Under the pieces are notes generated by a model that made no database searches, was not told the origin of the DNA, and worked only from the letters and a program-made list of their open reading frames with translations. Position numbers and translations under genes: made by a program. Shown piece by piece: positions 51,435 through 59,978 of a stretch of 64,000 nt of DNA. Position 1 is the stretch's first letter; every line of letters starts with the position of its first letter. The stretch is from positions 186,001 through 250,000 of the forward strand of contig NZ_JAHXGQ010000009.1 of the NCBI RefSeq assembly GCF_019375475.1, written 5' to 3'. The stretch is from Saccharothrix obliqua (GTDB lineage Bacteria > Actinomycetota > Actinomycetes > Mycobacteriales > Pseudonocardiaceae).

Positions 51435-53033
51435 TCACTTCCAGGGGACCTGCGGCGACGGGTAGAAGTTCACGCCCTGCGCCTGCCAGCGCGGGCCCTG
51501 CGCGGCGAGGCGGACCCGGAACTTGGCCCAGTCGTGGGTCTCCCACGGCGACCAGCCCAGTTCGGCGATGGCGGGCAGCCGCGGGAACGCCATGTGCTCG
51601 ACCTCCGCCGAGTCGGTCAGCGTCTCCGTCCACAGCGGGGCCTCGACGCCGAGCACCGCCGACGCGGGCAGGTCCTCGACGAACGCGCCGGGGTTCCAGT
51701 CGTACGCGTCCTCGACGTCGGTGTACCCGGCCCACTTCAGGCCCAGCTTGGTGTTCTCGTCGTACTTCATGTCCAGGTACGCCTTGGTGGCGGGCGACAG
51801 CACGACCCGGCTGCCGCGCTTCGCGGCGGCGACCACGTCCGGCGCGACGGTCTTGGTGCCCCAGAACTGCGGCACGGTCGACGCGGGCGGGTCGGCCTTC
51901 ACGAACTCGTGCCAGCCGACCGCGGTCTTGCCGTGCTTGGCGACCAGCGGCAGCACCTTGTCCATGAACTTCACGTAGTCCGGGTCGGTGGTGACCAGCG
52001 CCTCGTCACCGCCGATGTGGATGTACCGGCCGGGGGTCAGCGCGGCGACCTCGCGCAACACGTCGTCCACGAACTCGTACGTGATGTCCTTGTCGATGCA
52101 CAGCGAGCTGAAACCGACCTCGATACCGGTGTACAGCGGCGGCGCGACGCCGTCGCAGTTCAGCTCGGCGTAGGAGGCGAGCGCGGCGTTGGTGTGGCCC
52201 GGCAGGTCGATCTCCGGGATCACCTCGATGTGCCGGGACGCCGCGTAGGCCACCAGGTCCCGGTACTGCTCCTGGGTGTAGTAGCCGCCGGCGCCGCCGC
52301 CGACCTCCGTGCTGCCGCCGTGCTCGGTCAGCCGGGGCCAACTCTTGATCTCCAGCCGCCAGCCCTGGTCGTCGGTCAGGTGCAGGTGCAGGCGGTTGAT
52401 CTTGTACTGGGCGATCTGGTCGATGTACCGCTTGACCTCGGCCACGGAGAAGAAGTGCCGCGCCACGTCGAGCATCGCGCCGCGGTGCGCGTAGCGCGGG
52501 TGGTCGAGCACGCTGCCGCCGGGCACGGTCCACGGGCCGCGCTGCCGCGACGCGGACTCCACCTTGGCGGGCAGGAGCTGGCGGAACGTCTGCACGCCCG
52601 CGAAGAGGCCGGCCGCGGTCCGCGCCCGGATCACCACGCCGCGGTGCGTGACGTCGAGCTGGTAGCCCTCGTCGCCGACGCGGGGGTCGGCGCCGGTCAG
52701 CAGCAGCGAGATGCCGTGACCGGACGCGCCGGGCGCGACGGGCAGGCGGTAGCCGGTGGACGGCCGCAGCACGCCCGCCAGGTACTCGCCGACCTGGCGG
52801 GCCTCCCGCGAGCCGGGGTGGGTGTGGATGCGCGTGTCGGCGGCGAGGGTGTAGGTCACGCCGGGCTTGGGGGTGACTTTCACCGGTGCGGGCACGATGT
52901 GGTGCAAGGGGGTCTCCGGAACGGCCTGCGCGGGGCTCGCCGCGCCCACCGCGCTCAGGAACAGCAGTGCGGCGAGCGCGCGTCCGACAGCGCGCCGACC
53001 GGCGCGTCTGGTTCTGTCCACGGGTCGTGGCAC
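51435..53033 (-). CDS. secreted beta-N-acetylhexosaminidase (GH20)
   Basis: A protein of 532 residues from GTG 53033, with AGGAGG 6 bp upstream; the ATG at 53039 is too close to the ribosome-binding site. The Sec signal is ALAALLFLSAVGAASPAQA. A GH20b-type N-terminal domain precedes the catalytic TIM barrel: DVARHFFSVAEVKRYIDQIA, LHLHLTDDQGWRLEI, EVIPEIDLPGHTNAALASYA and the catalytic Asp-Glu in YIHIGGDEALVT. It releases terminal GlcNAc from chitin or murein fragments outside the cell. Confidence 0.93.
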   Translation of the reverse strand: MPRPVDRTRRAGRRAVGRALAALLFLSAVGAASPAQAVPETPLHHIVPAPVKVTPKPGVTYTLAADTRIHTHPGSREARQVGEYLAGVLRPSTGYRLPVAPGASGHGISLLLTGADPRVGDEGYQLDVTHRGVVIRARTAAGLFAGVQTFRQLLPAKVESASRQRGPWTVPGGSVLDHPRYAHRGAMLDVARHFFSVAEVKRYIDQIAQYKINRLHLHLTDDQGWRLEIKSWPRLTEHGGSTEVGGGAGGYYTQEQYRDLVAYAASRHIEVIPEIDLPGHTNAALASYAELNCDGVAPPLYTGIEVGFSSLCIDKDITYEFVDDVLREVAALTPGRYIHIGGDEALVTTDPDYVKFMDKVLPLVAKHGKTAVGWHEFVKADPPASTVPQFWGTKTVAPDVVAAAKRGSRVVLSPATKAYLDMKYDENTKLGLKWAGYTDVEDAYDWNPGAFVEDLPASAVLGVEAPLWTETLTDSAEVEHMAFPRLPAIAELGWSPWETHDWAKFRVRLAAQGPRWQAQGVNFYPSPQVPWK

Positions 53034-53123
53034 GGACATCCTCCTGGGGTCGACGTGGATCACCCGGGCGGCGGCCCGATCACCGTTTCAGCCGTGCCGG
53101 CGCAGTGTCAAGGTCCGGACCAA

Positions 53124-54605
53124 TCAGGCGAACCGCGGAGCGCCCAGGTCACGCCACACGGCGGGGAACCGCTCCTCCACCCGGGCCGCCTTCGCCGCCG
53201 CCAGGCCGTGCAGGACGCCGAACGTGAAGCCGTTCTCCCCGTCGCGGTGCGCCTGCGCACCCAACTCCCGCAGCACCGGCCGGGCCACCACGCTGTCCTG
53301 GTGGTCGCCGAGCAGCGTCTGCAACCCCTTGAGCCGCTTGCGGTACTTCCGCGCGGCCTTGCCGAACCGGGGCTCCACCGCCTCGACCGCGTACCGGAGC
53401 CGCTTGGCGGCCTTGCGGGACTCGTGCAGCGACTCGTCGTCGTGCGCGTGCGCGGCGGCGCGGGCGAGCCGGCGGTAGGTCTTGTCCACCAGGGGCGGCA
53501 GCACCTTCTTCGCCTTGTGCGCCGCGAGCGGGGTCAGCGGCGGTTCGGCGAGCAACGCGTCCACCGCGTCCAGCAGCTCGAAGTACCGGCGGCTGTTCAT
53601 CGCGGTGGTGGCGGCCTCGTGCGCGGCGGCCTCCAGCGGCGCGAAGTGGCGGGTCAACCGGGCCGCGACGGGTCCGAGCACCACCGCGTCGTCCAGTTCC
53701 GCCACGGTCGTCTCGAACTCGGCGCGCAGCACCTCGGCGTCCCGCGCTTCGCCCAGCACGCCCGCGATCCACTTCAGCTCGTCGGTGAGGGCACGGGTGC
53801 GTTCGCGGTCCACGACCTTGCCGAACGCCTGGAGCGCGCTGCGCATCCGGCGCGTCGCCACGCGCATCTGGTGCACCGCGTCGTGCTCCTGCCGACGCAC
53901 GCGCGGGTCCTGCTGCTTCATCGCCTCCGCCTGCTCCCGCAGGTACGCGAGCACCACCTCGCCGGCCGTCCGACCCGGTCCGGGCGCGGGCGGCGCGGGG
54001 GACAGGCGGCCCGCCAGCAGCCGGGTCAGCTTCGCCGCCGACGCGGACCGCGTGATGCCCGCCTCGGCCAGCCTGCGCTCCACCAGGTCCAGCAGCGCCC
54101 GGTCGCCGCGCTCGCCGAGTTCCACCTCGATCTCGCGCCAGGTGTCCACCGACGCGTCCGCCACGTCCTGCGCGGACACCAGGTCCTCCACCACCTCGGC
54201 GAGCAACCGGCCCCGGTCGTCCACGAGCTGCCAGCTGTGCCGCGTGGTCCGGATGCGCGCCACGGGCGCCAGCTCGTCGCCCCGCGCGTGCACCTGCACC
54301 AGCGAGCCGAGCTGCTTGGGCGGGTGCTTCGACGCGCGGCCCGGTGGCAGGCGGACCTCCTCGCGGGTGTCCGCGGCGACCGGCAGCTTCAGGTGCCAGC
54401 CCGCGTCGTCGCCGCCGACGCGCCTGCGCAGCGTCCACCCGGCACGGGCCAACCGCAGGTCGGCGGTGTCGTAGTAGACCGCTTCGAGGTGCTGCTCCCG
54501 CGGCCCGGCCGCCGCGGCGACACCGGGCAGGTCGGCCAGGTCCGGCAGCGCGACGCCGGTCGGCGCTTCGTACTTGCGTTCCGTCTCATGAACCGATGTC
54601 GACAT
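53124..54605 (-). CDS. CYTH and CHAD domain protein
   Basis: A protein of 493 residues. The N-terminal CYTH (triphosphate tunnel) domain has the ExExK-type start ETERKYEAP, then EAVYYDTADLRLARAGWTLR and WREIEVELGERGD. The C-terminal CHAD domain (about 215-485) is a helical bundle with conserved basic His/Arg/Lys motifs (HDAVHQMRVATRRMRSALQA; LHESRKAAKRLRYAVEAVEP) that bind polyphosphate. It probably acts in polyphosphate or triphosphate metabolism. Confidence 0.9.
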   Translation of the reverse strand: MSTSVHETERKYEAPTGVALPDLADLPGVAAAAGPREQHLEAVYYDTADLRLARAGWTLRRRVGGDDAGWHLKLPVAADTREEVRLPPGRASKHPPKQLGSLVQVHARGDELAPVARIRTTRHSWQLVDDRGRLLAEVVEDLVSAQDVADASVDTWREIEVELGERGDRALLDLVERRLAEAGITRSASAAKLTRLLAGRLSPAPPAPGPGRTAGEVVLAYLREQAEAMKQQDPRVRRQEHDAVHQMRVATRRMRSALQAFGKVVDRERTRALTDELKWIAGVLGEARDAEVLRAEFETTVAELDDAVVLGPVAARLTRHFAPLEAAAHEAATTAMNSRRYFELLDAVDALLAEPPLTPLAAHKAKKVLPPLVDKTYRRLARAAAHAHDDESLHESRKAAKRLRYAVEAVEPRFGKAARKYRKRLKGLQTLLGDHQDSVVARPVLRELGAQAHRDGENGFTFGVLHGLAAAKAARVEERFPAVWRDLGAPRFA

Positions 54606-54755
54606 GTATCAGGCATACACCGGAGGATCGGTGTTTACCCCTGGTAACTGTGGGTGAAGTGCGGTTGACCTGCTCGGGCGGTCGTACCCGACCGTCCGCG
54701 TGGTTTTCCAGTCGGGTGGCTTGCGGGCCGGACTCCGTGGGGTTGGCTGAAGTTC

Positions 54756-55550
54756 GTGCCCACGGAGAAAGAGCGGCTCGACGTGGTCGAGCCGACCCTC
54801 GCCGAAGTCGTCACGCAGGTCCAGCTGCTGACCGCCGAGCTGGGTCGCGTCGGCGCCCGGCTGCTGGTGCTGGAGCGCAGGCTCGCCGGCGCGGGCTCCG
54901 GGCCGGACGAGGACTTCGACGCCGTGGACGACGAGATCACCGACGTCGTCACGGCACTGCGCGCCGCGTGGGACGCCGAGCAGGAGGTGCTGGCCGACTC
55001 GGTGCGGGTAGAGCTGCGCCAGGAGGTCGCCGAGCACGACGCGCTCAAGGAGCGCCGCGACGCGGGCCGCGCCCGGCTCGCCGCCGGCCGGATACCGCGG
55101 TTCGAGCGGGACGCGCTGGAGCACGAGGTGCACCAGCTCGACTGGCAGATCGAGGCGGGCGAGGCCGCGGCGGCGGACGCGGCGGCCCGGCTGGAAGCGG
55201 ACGCGGCGGCGGCCGAGGAGCCGTGGCGGCAGGAGGCCGTCGTGGCGGGCGAGAAGGCCCGCGTGGAGATCTGGGACGTGGCGGCCCGGCGGCTGGAACG
55301 CGCGCTCGCCGCCGACCGCAGGCTGCCGGTGTGGTTCCGGGTCGGCGTCGGCGAGATACCGAGCCCCGACCCGACGCCGTGGGTGCGTGCCGCGACGGCG
55401 CTCATCGCCTACCGCCTGGAGTACGGCATCACGACCGCCGTCGACCCGCTGGGCGAGCCGCCGTCGGCGGGTTCCGGTTCGGCGGCCTGGGTGCGCCGCA
55501 CCGAGGCGCACACCGACCTGGTCGACCAGCTCCAGTCGCTGCGGCCGTAG
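54756..55550 (+). CDS. 264-residue coiled-coil hypothetical protein
   Basis: GTG 54756. Most of the first 190 residues are strongly helical and charged, with heptad-like Leu/Ala/Glu patterns (EVVTQVQLLTAELGRVGARL; DALEHEVHQLDWQIEAGEAA). The C-terminal ~70 residues are more globular (VWFRVGVGEIPSPDPTPWVR). No domain is recognised and there are no membrane segments. Its stop abuts the convergent HNH gene stop at 55551. Confidence 0.65.
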   Translation: MPTEKERLDVVEPTLAEVVTQVQLLTAELGRVGARLLVLERRLAGAGSGPDEDFDAVDDEITDVVTALRAAWDAEQEVLADSVRVELRQEVAEHDALKERRDAGRARLAAGRIPRFERDALEHEVHQLDWQIEAGEAAAADAAARLEADAAAAEEPWRQEAVVAGEKARVEIWDVAARRLERALAADRRLPVWFRVGVGEIPSPDPTPWVRAATALIAYRLEYGITTAVDPLGEPPSAGSGSAAWVRRTEAHTDLVDQLQSLRP

Positions 55551-56246
55551 CTACCGCGGGCAGGTCCCGAGCATCGCGGCCAGCGCGTCGTGCTCGGCCT
55601 GGTCCGCGGTGAGGTCGTAGGCCGCCTTCACCGAGACCCAGTTCGTCGCGTACGCGCACCAGTACGCCTCGACCGGCGGTTTCCACTTCGCCGGGTCCTG
55701 GTCGCCCTTGGCGCGGTTGGTGGTCGCCGACACCGCGAGGAGCTGGCTGCCGCCCAGGTCGTTGGCGAACTTCTGCCGCTGCTCGTCGGTCCACTTGTCC
55801 GCACCCGACCGCCACGCCTCGGCCAGCGGCACGGTGTGGTCGATGTCCAGCTTGCCCGCCTCGGTGATCGTCACCCCGTCGTAGGGGCTGACCCACGAGC
55901 CCGCGGTGGCCTTGCAGTCCTTGTCGGTGCGGACGTCCGCGCCCTGCTTCTGGAGCACGACCTCACGCGTGTCGCACGAGTTGCCCTGGCCGCTCCAGTG
56001 CGGGAACCGGTCGCGGCTGTAGCCGGCCATCTTGCCCTCCGGCGCGATCCGGAGCGCGGCGAGCCGATCGGCGGCCTCCCCGGGCGCCACCGGCGGCTGC
56101 CCCGCCGTCGGTGACTGCCCCGCGGTCGGCGGCTGCCCGGTGGTCGGCGGGTTGTCCTCCTGGTAGCGGGTGAGGAAGTAGCCGAGCACCAGCAACACGA
56201 CCAACACCGCCGCGCTTGCCCACGTCGTCGTCCGTTTCCCGCTCAT
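55551..56246 (-). CDS. membrane-anchored or secreted HNH nuclease (DUF1524)
   Basis: A protein of 231 residues from ATG 56246. One N-terminal hydrophobic helix (WASAAVLVVLLVLGYFL) is followed by a repeat-rich linker with three PPTAGQ-like units. The nuclease domain contains LDIDHTVPLAEAWRSGA (D-H of the beta-beta-alpha-metal site) and later SATTNRAKGDQDPAKW (N-x-x-K-x-x-x-D/P-x-x-W), the DUF1524/GmrSD_C-like pattern common in secreted actinomycete nucleases. It probably degrades extracellular DNA. Confidence 0.85.
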   Translation of the reverse strand: MSGKRTTTWASAAVLVVLLVLGYFLTRYQEDNPPTTGQPPTAGQSPTAGQPPVAPGEAADRLAALRIAPEGKMAGYSRDRFPHWSGQGNSCDTREVVLQKQGADVRTDKDCKATAGSWVSPYDGVTITEAGKLDIDHTVPLAEAWRSGADKWTDEQRQKFANDLGGSQLLAVSATTNRAKGDQDPAKWKPPVEAYWCAYATNWVSVKAAYDLTADQAEHDALAAMLGTCPR

Positions 56247-56263
56247 GGGCACCTATGATCAGC

Positions 56264-56284
56264 GATCACGCCGGCGGCGTGATC
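56264..56284 (-). terminator. hairpin downstream of formyltransferase
   Basis: A 9-bp perfect stem GATCACGCC/GGCGTGATC with a 3-nt loop lies 8 bp after the formyltransferase stop. It is a likely terminator or processing hairpin before the HNH gene. Confidence 0.5.
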
Positions 56285-56291
56285 ACCGGGG

Positions 56292-57239
56292 CTACGGCCT
56301 GCTGGTCAGGTAGCCGCCCATGTGCGTGAAGTAGTCGGTGGCGGCGAGTTCACGCCCGTCCTCGGTGCGGACGCGCTTCACCAGCAACGCGTGGTTGCGC
56401 CCGCGCCGCGCCAACGCGCCCGCGACGATCGCGACGCCGTCGCCCTCGCGGTAGAAGATCCGGCCCGGCGTGCCGCCGTAGCGGGCCCGCGACACCTCGG
56501 CCTCGACGATCTCCAGCCGCCTGCCCCGGTGGAAGGTGAACGCGCTCGGGTACGGGGCGCACTGCGCGCGCACCAGGCGGTCCAGCTCCTCGGCCTCCCA
56601 CGTCCAGTCGATGCGCAGGTCCTCCTCGGCGCGCTTGTGGAAGAAGCTCGCCTTGGCGCGGTCCTGCTTGACGAAGTCGGTGCGGCCCTTGGCGATCTCG
56701 GCCAGGCCGTCCACGGTGATCGGGCCGAACAGCTCCAGCGTCCGGTGGAACAGGTCGGTGGTGGTGTCGCGCGGGCCGACCGGCACGGCGCGCTGGAGCA
56801 CGATGTCGCCCGCGTCCAGCGTCTCGTCCATGATGTGCGCGGTGACGCCGACCTCCTTCTCGTCGTTGATCAGCGCCCAGATCAGCGGCGAGAAACCCGC
56901 GTAGGCGGGCAGCAGCGAGTCGTGCACGTTGAGCGTGCCGTGCTTGGGGAGGGTGAAGATCCGCGGCGGGATCCAGGTGCGCCAGTTGGTCGCGACGATG
57001 ACGTCCGGGTCGACCTCCTTGAGGCGCTGGAGGAGTTCGTCGTCGTCGGGGCGCTCGCGGATCAGCGTCTCCACCCCGTGCTCGGCGGCGAGGTCGGCGA
57101 CCGAGTCGCTCCAGATCCGCTCGTAGGCGTGGTCGCTCTTGGGGTGGGTGACCACGAGGACCACCTCGTGCTCGGAGTCCAGCAACGCCTGGAGCGTGCG
57201 ATGTCCCCAGGTCTGGTAGCCGAACATGACGACCCGCAT
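56292..57239 (-). CDS. methionyl-tRNA formyltransferase-like N-formyltransferase
   Basis: A protein of 315 residues from ATG 57239. The formyl-THF-binding Rossmann domain shows MRVVMFGYQTWGHRTLQALL, VDPDVIVATNWRTWIPPRIF and the catalytic HGTLNVHDSLLPAYAGFSPL (N...H), then AHIMDETLDAGDIVLQ (D). A C-terminal FMT-C-like domain follows. It resembles the hydroxyornithine formyltransferases of siderophore clusters (CchA type) more than housekeeping Fmt. A palindromic iron box sits directly upstream, supporting iron-repressed expression. No NRPS or hydroxylase is adjacent. Confidence 0.82.
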   Translation of the reverse strand: MRVVMFGYQTWGHRTLQALLDSEHEVVLVVTHPKSDHAYERIWSDSVADLAAEHGVETLIRERPDDDELLQRLKEVDPDVIVATNWRTWIPPRIFTLPKHGTLNVHDSLLPAYAGFSPLIWALINDEKEVGVTAHIMDETLDAGDIVLQRAVPVGPRDTTTDLFHRTLELFGPITVDGLAEIAKGRTDFVKQDRAKASFFHKRAEEDLRIDWTWEAEELDRLVRAQCAPYPSAFTFHRGRRLEIVEAEVSRARYGGTPGRIFYREGDGVAIVAGALARRGRNHALLVKRVRTEDGRELAATDYFTHMGGYLTSRP

Positions 57240-57255
57240 GGGTCCTCCTCCGCGA

Positions 57256-57290
57256 TTAGGCTTGCCTAAGTTATCCGACCCTAACCTAAT
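57256..57290. promoter_or_regulatory. iron box (IdeR/DmdR-type) in divergent promoter
   Basis: TTAGGCTTGCCTAA (57256-57269) is a palindrome of the IdeR/DmdR class (TTAGGTTAGGCTAACCTAA). A second half-site set, CCTAACCTAA (57280-57289), follows. It lies between the formyltransferase (17 bp from its ATG) and the amidohydrolase, so either or both may be iron-repressed. Confidence 0.8.
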
Positions 57291-57315
57291 CGGGTGGTCG
57301 ACTAGCCTGTCCAGG

Positions 57316-58884
57316 GTGATCCTCGACGTGAAAGTGCACGGCCGGATCGTGACCATGGACCCCGCGCGGCCCGAGGCGCGTTGCCTGGGTGTGTGGGGCG
57401 GGCGGATCGCCGGGCTGGACGAGGAAGTGGCCGACCTGCCCGCGCGGCGCGTGGTCGACCTGGGTGACGCGGTGGTGCTGCCCGGTTTCGTGGACGCCCA
57501 CAACCACCTGGCGTGGGCGGGGCGGGCCGCCCGCACGCCGGACGTGTCCGGGTGCGCGACCGCGGCGCAGGTGCTGGACGTGCTGCGTGCCGCGCCGCGC
57601 ACCGGGTGGCTGGAGGCCGCCGGCTACGACCACCGCGTCCTGGACCGCCCGTTGACGGCACGCGACCTCGACACGGTGGGGACACGCGTGTACTTGCAGG
57701 ACGTGTCGGGGCACGCGTGCGTGGTGAGCAGCGACGTGCTGGCGTCGCTGCCCGCGTCGGTCGTGGGCGCCGTGGGTCCGAACCCGACCGGTTTCCTCGC
57801 GGAACGGGCGCAGACCGCCGTCCGCGAGCTGATCCAGCCGTACTCGGTCGCCGACATCGCCCGCGACGTCCGGGCGGGCGCGGAGCAGTGCCTGCGCGAG
57901 GGCGTCGTGCTGGCCGCCGAAGCCGGTGTCGGCGCGGGCCTCACCGGCAGCGGCGCGCTGGAAGTGGCGGCGTACCAACGTGATCCGCTGCCCATCCGGG
58001 TGCAGCTGATGGTGTCGGCCGACGAGTTGCGCGCCGTGCGCGCCCACGAGGCCGACGGCGTGCGCCGAGCCCTGCCGCTGGGGCTGCGCACCGGGTTGGG
58101 CGACGAGTGGTTGTCCATCGGGGCGTTGAAGCTGTGGACGGACGGCGGCATGATCGCCCGCACCGCGGCGCTCACCGAGCCGTACGCGGGGGTCGGCGGC
58201 GTCGGTCAGTTCCAGGACGACCCCGAGGTGATGCGCGCGGCGATCCTCGACGGGCACGCGGCGGGGTGGCAGCTCGCCGTGCACGCGATCGGCGACCGGG
58301 CCGTGGACTTCGCCCTGGACGCCCTCGCGGAGGCGCGGGCGGCGGTCGACCGGCCGGACGCCCGGCACCGCGTCGAGCACTGCGGCCTGGTCCGGCCGGA
58401 CCAGCTCGACCGGATCGCGGAGCTGGGCGTGATCCCGGTCGTGCAACCGACTTTCCTGTGGGCGTACGGGGACGACTACGCGGCGATCATGGGGGAGCAC
58501 CGAGCGCCGTGGCTGTACCGGGGCCGCGCGTTCCTGGACCGCGGTGTCGTGGTGGCGGGCAGTTCCGACCGGCCGGTGGCGGACGGCAACCCGTTGCGGG
58601 GCGTGCAGTTCATGGTGGAGCGACGTTCCTCCGGCGGCCTCCCGGTGGGCGCGGACGAAGCCCTGACGGTGCACGAAGCCCTTGCCGCGTACACGATCGG
58701 CGCGGCGTACGCGTGCCGGGTGGAGCACTCGCTCGGGTCGCTCACACCGGGGAAGCTGGCCGATTTCGTCGTGCTGGACCGCGATCCACGCCAGTGCGAA
58801 CCGGCACGCATCGCCGAAACCACCGTGCTGGCCACCGCCCTGGGCGGCGACTTCCGCCACGACCCCGGGGGCCTGGCCACCTGA
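57316..58884 (+). CDS. YtcJ-like amidohydrolase
   Basis: A protein of 522 residues from GTG 57316. The metal-dependent amidohydrolase motifs are LPGFVDAHNHLAWAG (HxH), IGALKLWTDGGMIARTAALT (carboxylated Lys), WQLAVHAIGDRAVDFALDAL, HRVEHCGLVRPDQLD and VAGSSDRPVADGNPLRGVQF (Asp). The C-terminal composite domain has LTPGKLADFVVLDRDP. The substrate is unknown; YtcJ relatives hydrolyse cyclic or acyl amides. It shares the iron-box promoter region with the formyltransferase. Confidence 0.85.
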   Translation: MILDVKVHGRIVTMDPARPEARCLGVWGGRIAGLDEEVADLPARRVVDLGDAVVLPGFVDAHNHLAWAGRAARTPDVSGCATAAQVLDVLRAAPRTGWLEAAGYDHRVLDRPLTARDLDTVGTRVYLQDVSGHACVVSSDVLASLPASVVGAVGPNPTGFLAERAQTAVRELIQPYSVADIARDVRAGAEQCLREGVVLAAEAGVGAGLTGSGALEVAAYQRDPLPIRVQLMVSADELRAVRAHEADGVRRALPLGLRTGLGDEWLSIGALKLWTDGGMIARTAALTEPYAGVGGVGQFQDDPEVMRAAILDGHAAGWQLAVHAIGDRAVDFALDALAEARAAVDRPDARHRVEHCGLVRPDQLDRIAELGVIPVVQPTFLWAYGDDYAAIMGEHRAPWLYRGRAFLDRGVVVAGSSDRPVADGNPLRGVQFMVERRSSGGLPVGADEALTVHEALAAYTIGAAYACRVEHSLGSLTPGKLADFVVLDRDPRQCEPARIAETTVLATALGGDFRHDPGGLAT

Positions 58885-59223
58885 CCCCGCCCCACCCCGG
58901 TGCCGCCGCTCCCACCGCCGCGGCGGCACCGCCCCCACGCCGCGCACCGGCACCGCCGCTCTCCAAGCCGCGCCGCCGCCCGCCTACGCGCCGCGCCCGG
59001 CCGCCCTCCCCGCCGCGCCCCGGCACCGCAACCCTCCCCGCCCGCCCCGGCACCGCAACCCTCCCCGCCGCCGGCCTCCCTGCCGCCGGTCTCCCTGCCG
59101 CGACGGTGCCCCTCACCCCGCCGCGCCCTCACCCCGCCGCGCCCCGGCACCACCGCTCCCCAGCAGCGTGCCCCTCGCCGCCCCTCCGCCCTGCCGTCCC
59201 TCCGCCGCTCGCTCCCGCCCCGC
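58885..59223. repeat. C-rich/G-rich low-complexity region with tandem repeats
   Basis: 339 bp without a gene. The plus strand is nearly all C with little G asymmetry compensation, so the minus strand is packed with G-tracts. Two copies of a 26-bp unit occur at 59017-59042 and 59044-59069, then two ~16-bp units (CCGCCGG, then CTCCCTG) at about 59066-59098, and two CTCACCCCGCCGCGCC units at about 59112-59142. It may form G-quadruplexes on the minus strand. Confidence 0.7.
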
Positions 59224-59847
59224 TCAGGCGCTCATCCGCCAGTGCACGACGTACCCGGCCGCCTCCGCGGCGATCAACGCGTCCAACTTGGCCAGGTTCG
59301 TGCGCTTCCCCATCCGGAACGCCCGCCCCCGCCGCGCGTCCAACACCAGCGGCGTGGCACCGGGCAACGTGCCGGGCAAGGTCTGCTGGAGGATGCGCAA
59401 CCCCACGTTCGCCGCCTCCTGCGTCAACGGCGGCTCCTTCACGTACGTCAACACCACCGCCGTCGAACCGTCCGGCATCCGCAGCCCCAGGTGCGGTTTC
59501 ACGCGCAACGTCAGCTCACCCGACGCCCACTTCGCCGAACCCACCGGCACACCCGTGCCCCGCGTGGCGCGCAACCACGGCACGAAACCGTCCCGCACCT
59601 CCTGGAACGCCCGGAGCTGCCCGTTCCTCGTCGCCGCACGCACCGCCGCGTCCAGCTCGGCCTCCGGGTCGGGCGAGTTCGCCGCCCGCCGCATGGCGTC
59701 GCGCACCGGGTTGTAGAAGCCGCTCACCCACGGGTCCGCGCCCAGGTACACCTCGCGCTGCCCCGACACGATGCTGATGCGCCCGCGCTGCCCGCTCATC
59801 ACGTACTCGGTGAACGACAACGCGGTGACGCTGACCGGTTCCACCAC
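59224..59847 (-). CDS. 207-residue hypothetical protein
   Basis: The start is placed at GTG 59847 with GAGGGGAG about 6 bp upstream; an ATG seven codons earlier also exists. It is a mixed alpha/beta protein with RISIVSGQREVYLGADPWVS, a helical EAELDAAVRAATRNGQLRAF and a C-terminal TNLAKLDALIAAEAAGYVVH. There is no signal peptide or membrane helix. No family is recognised. Confidence 0.65.
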   Translation of the reverse strand: MVEPVSVTALSFTEYVMSGQRGRISIVSGQREVYLGADPWVSGFYNPVRDAMRRAANSPDPEAELDAAVRAATRNGQLRAFQEVRDGFVPWLRATRGTGVPVGSAKWASGELTLRVKPHLGLRMPDGSTAVVLTYVKEPPLTQEAANVGLRILQQTLPGTLPGATPLVLDARRGRAFRMGKRTNLAKLDALIAAEAAGYVVHWRMSA

Positions 59848-59978
59848 GACTGGCTCCCCTCGTCGCATCGAACTGCTGTTCGAATTCTACCGCCGGGGTA
59901 CGACATTCCGGAGCGTGCGAACGGCTGGTCGCGTACCGTGCCGCCGAACCGGACGCGCGTGACGAGAAGAGGCCGCCC

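Noticed and set aside
58885..59777. Pro/Ala/Arg-rich plus-strand frames in and beyond the C-rich region
   Set aside because: Low-complexity translation of a C-rich repeat and of the antisense strand of the 59224 gene; no protein-like pattern.
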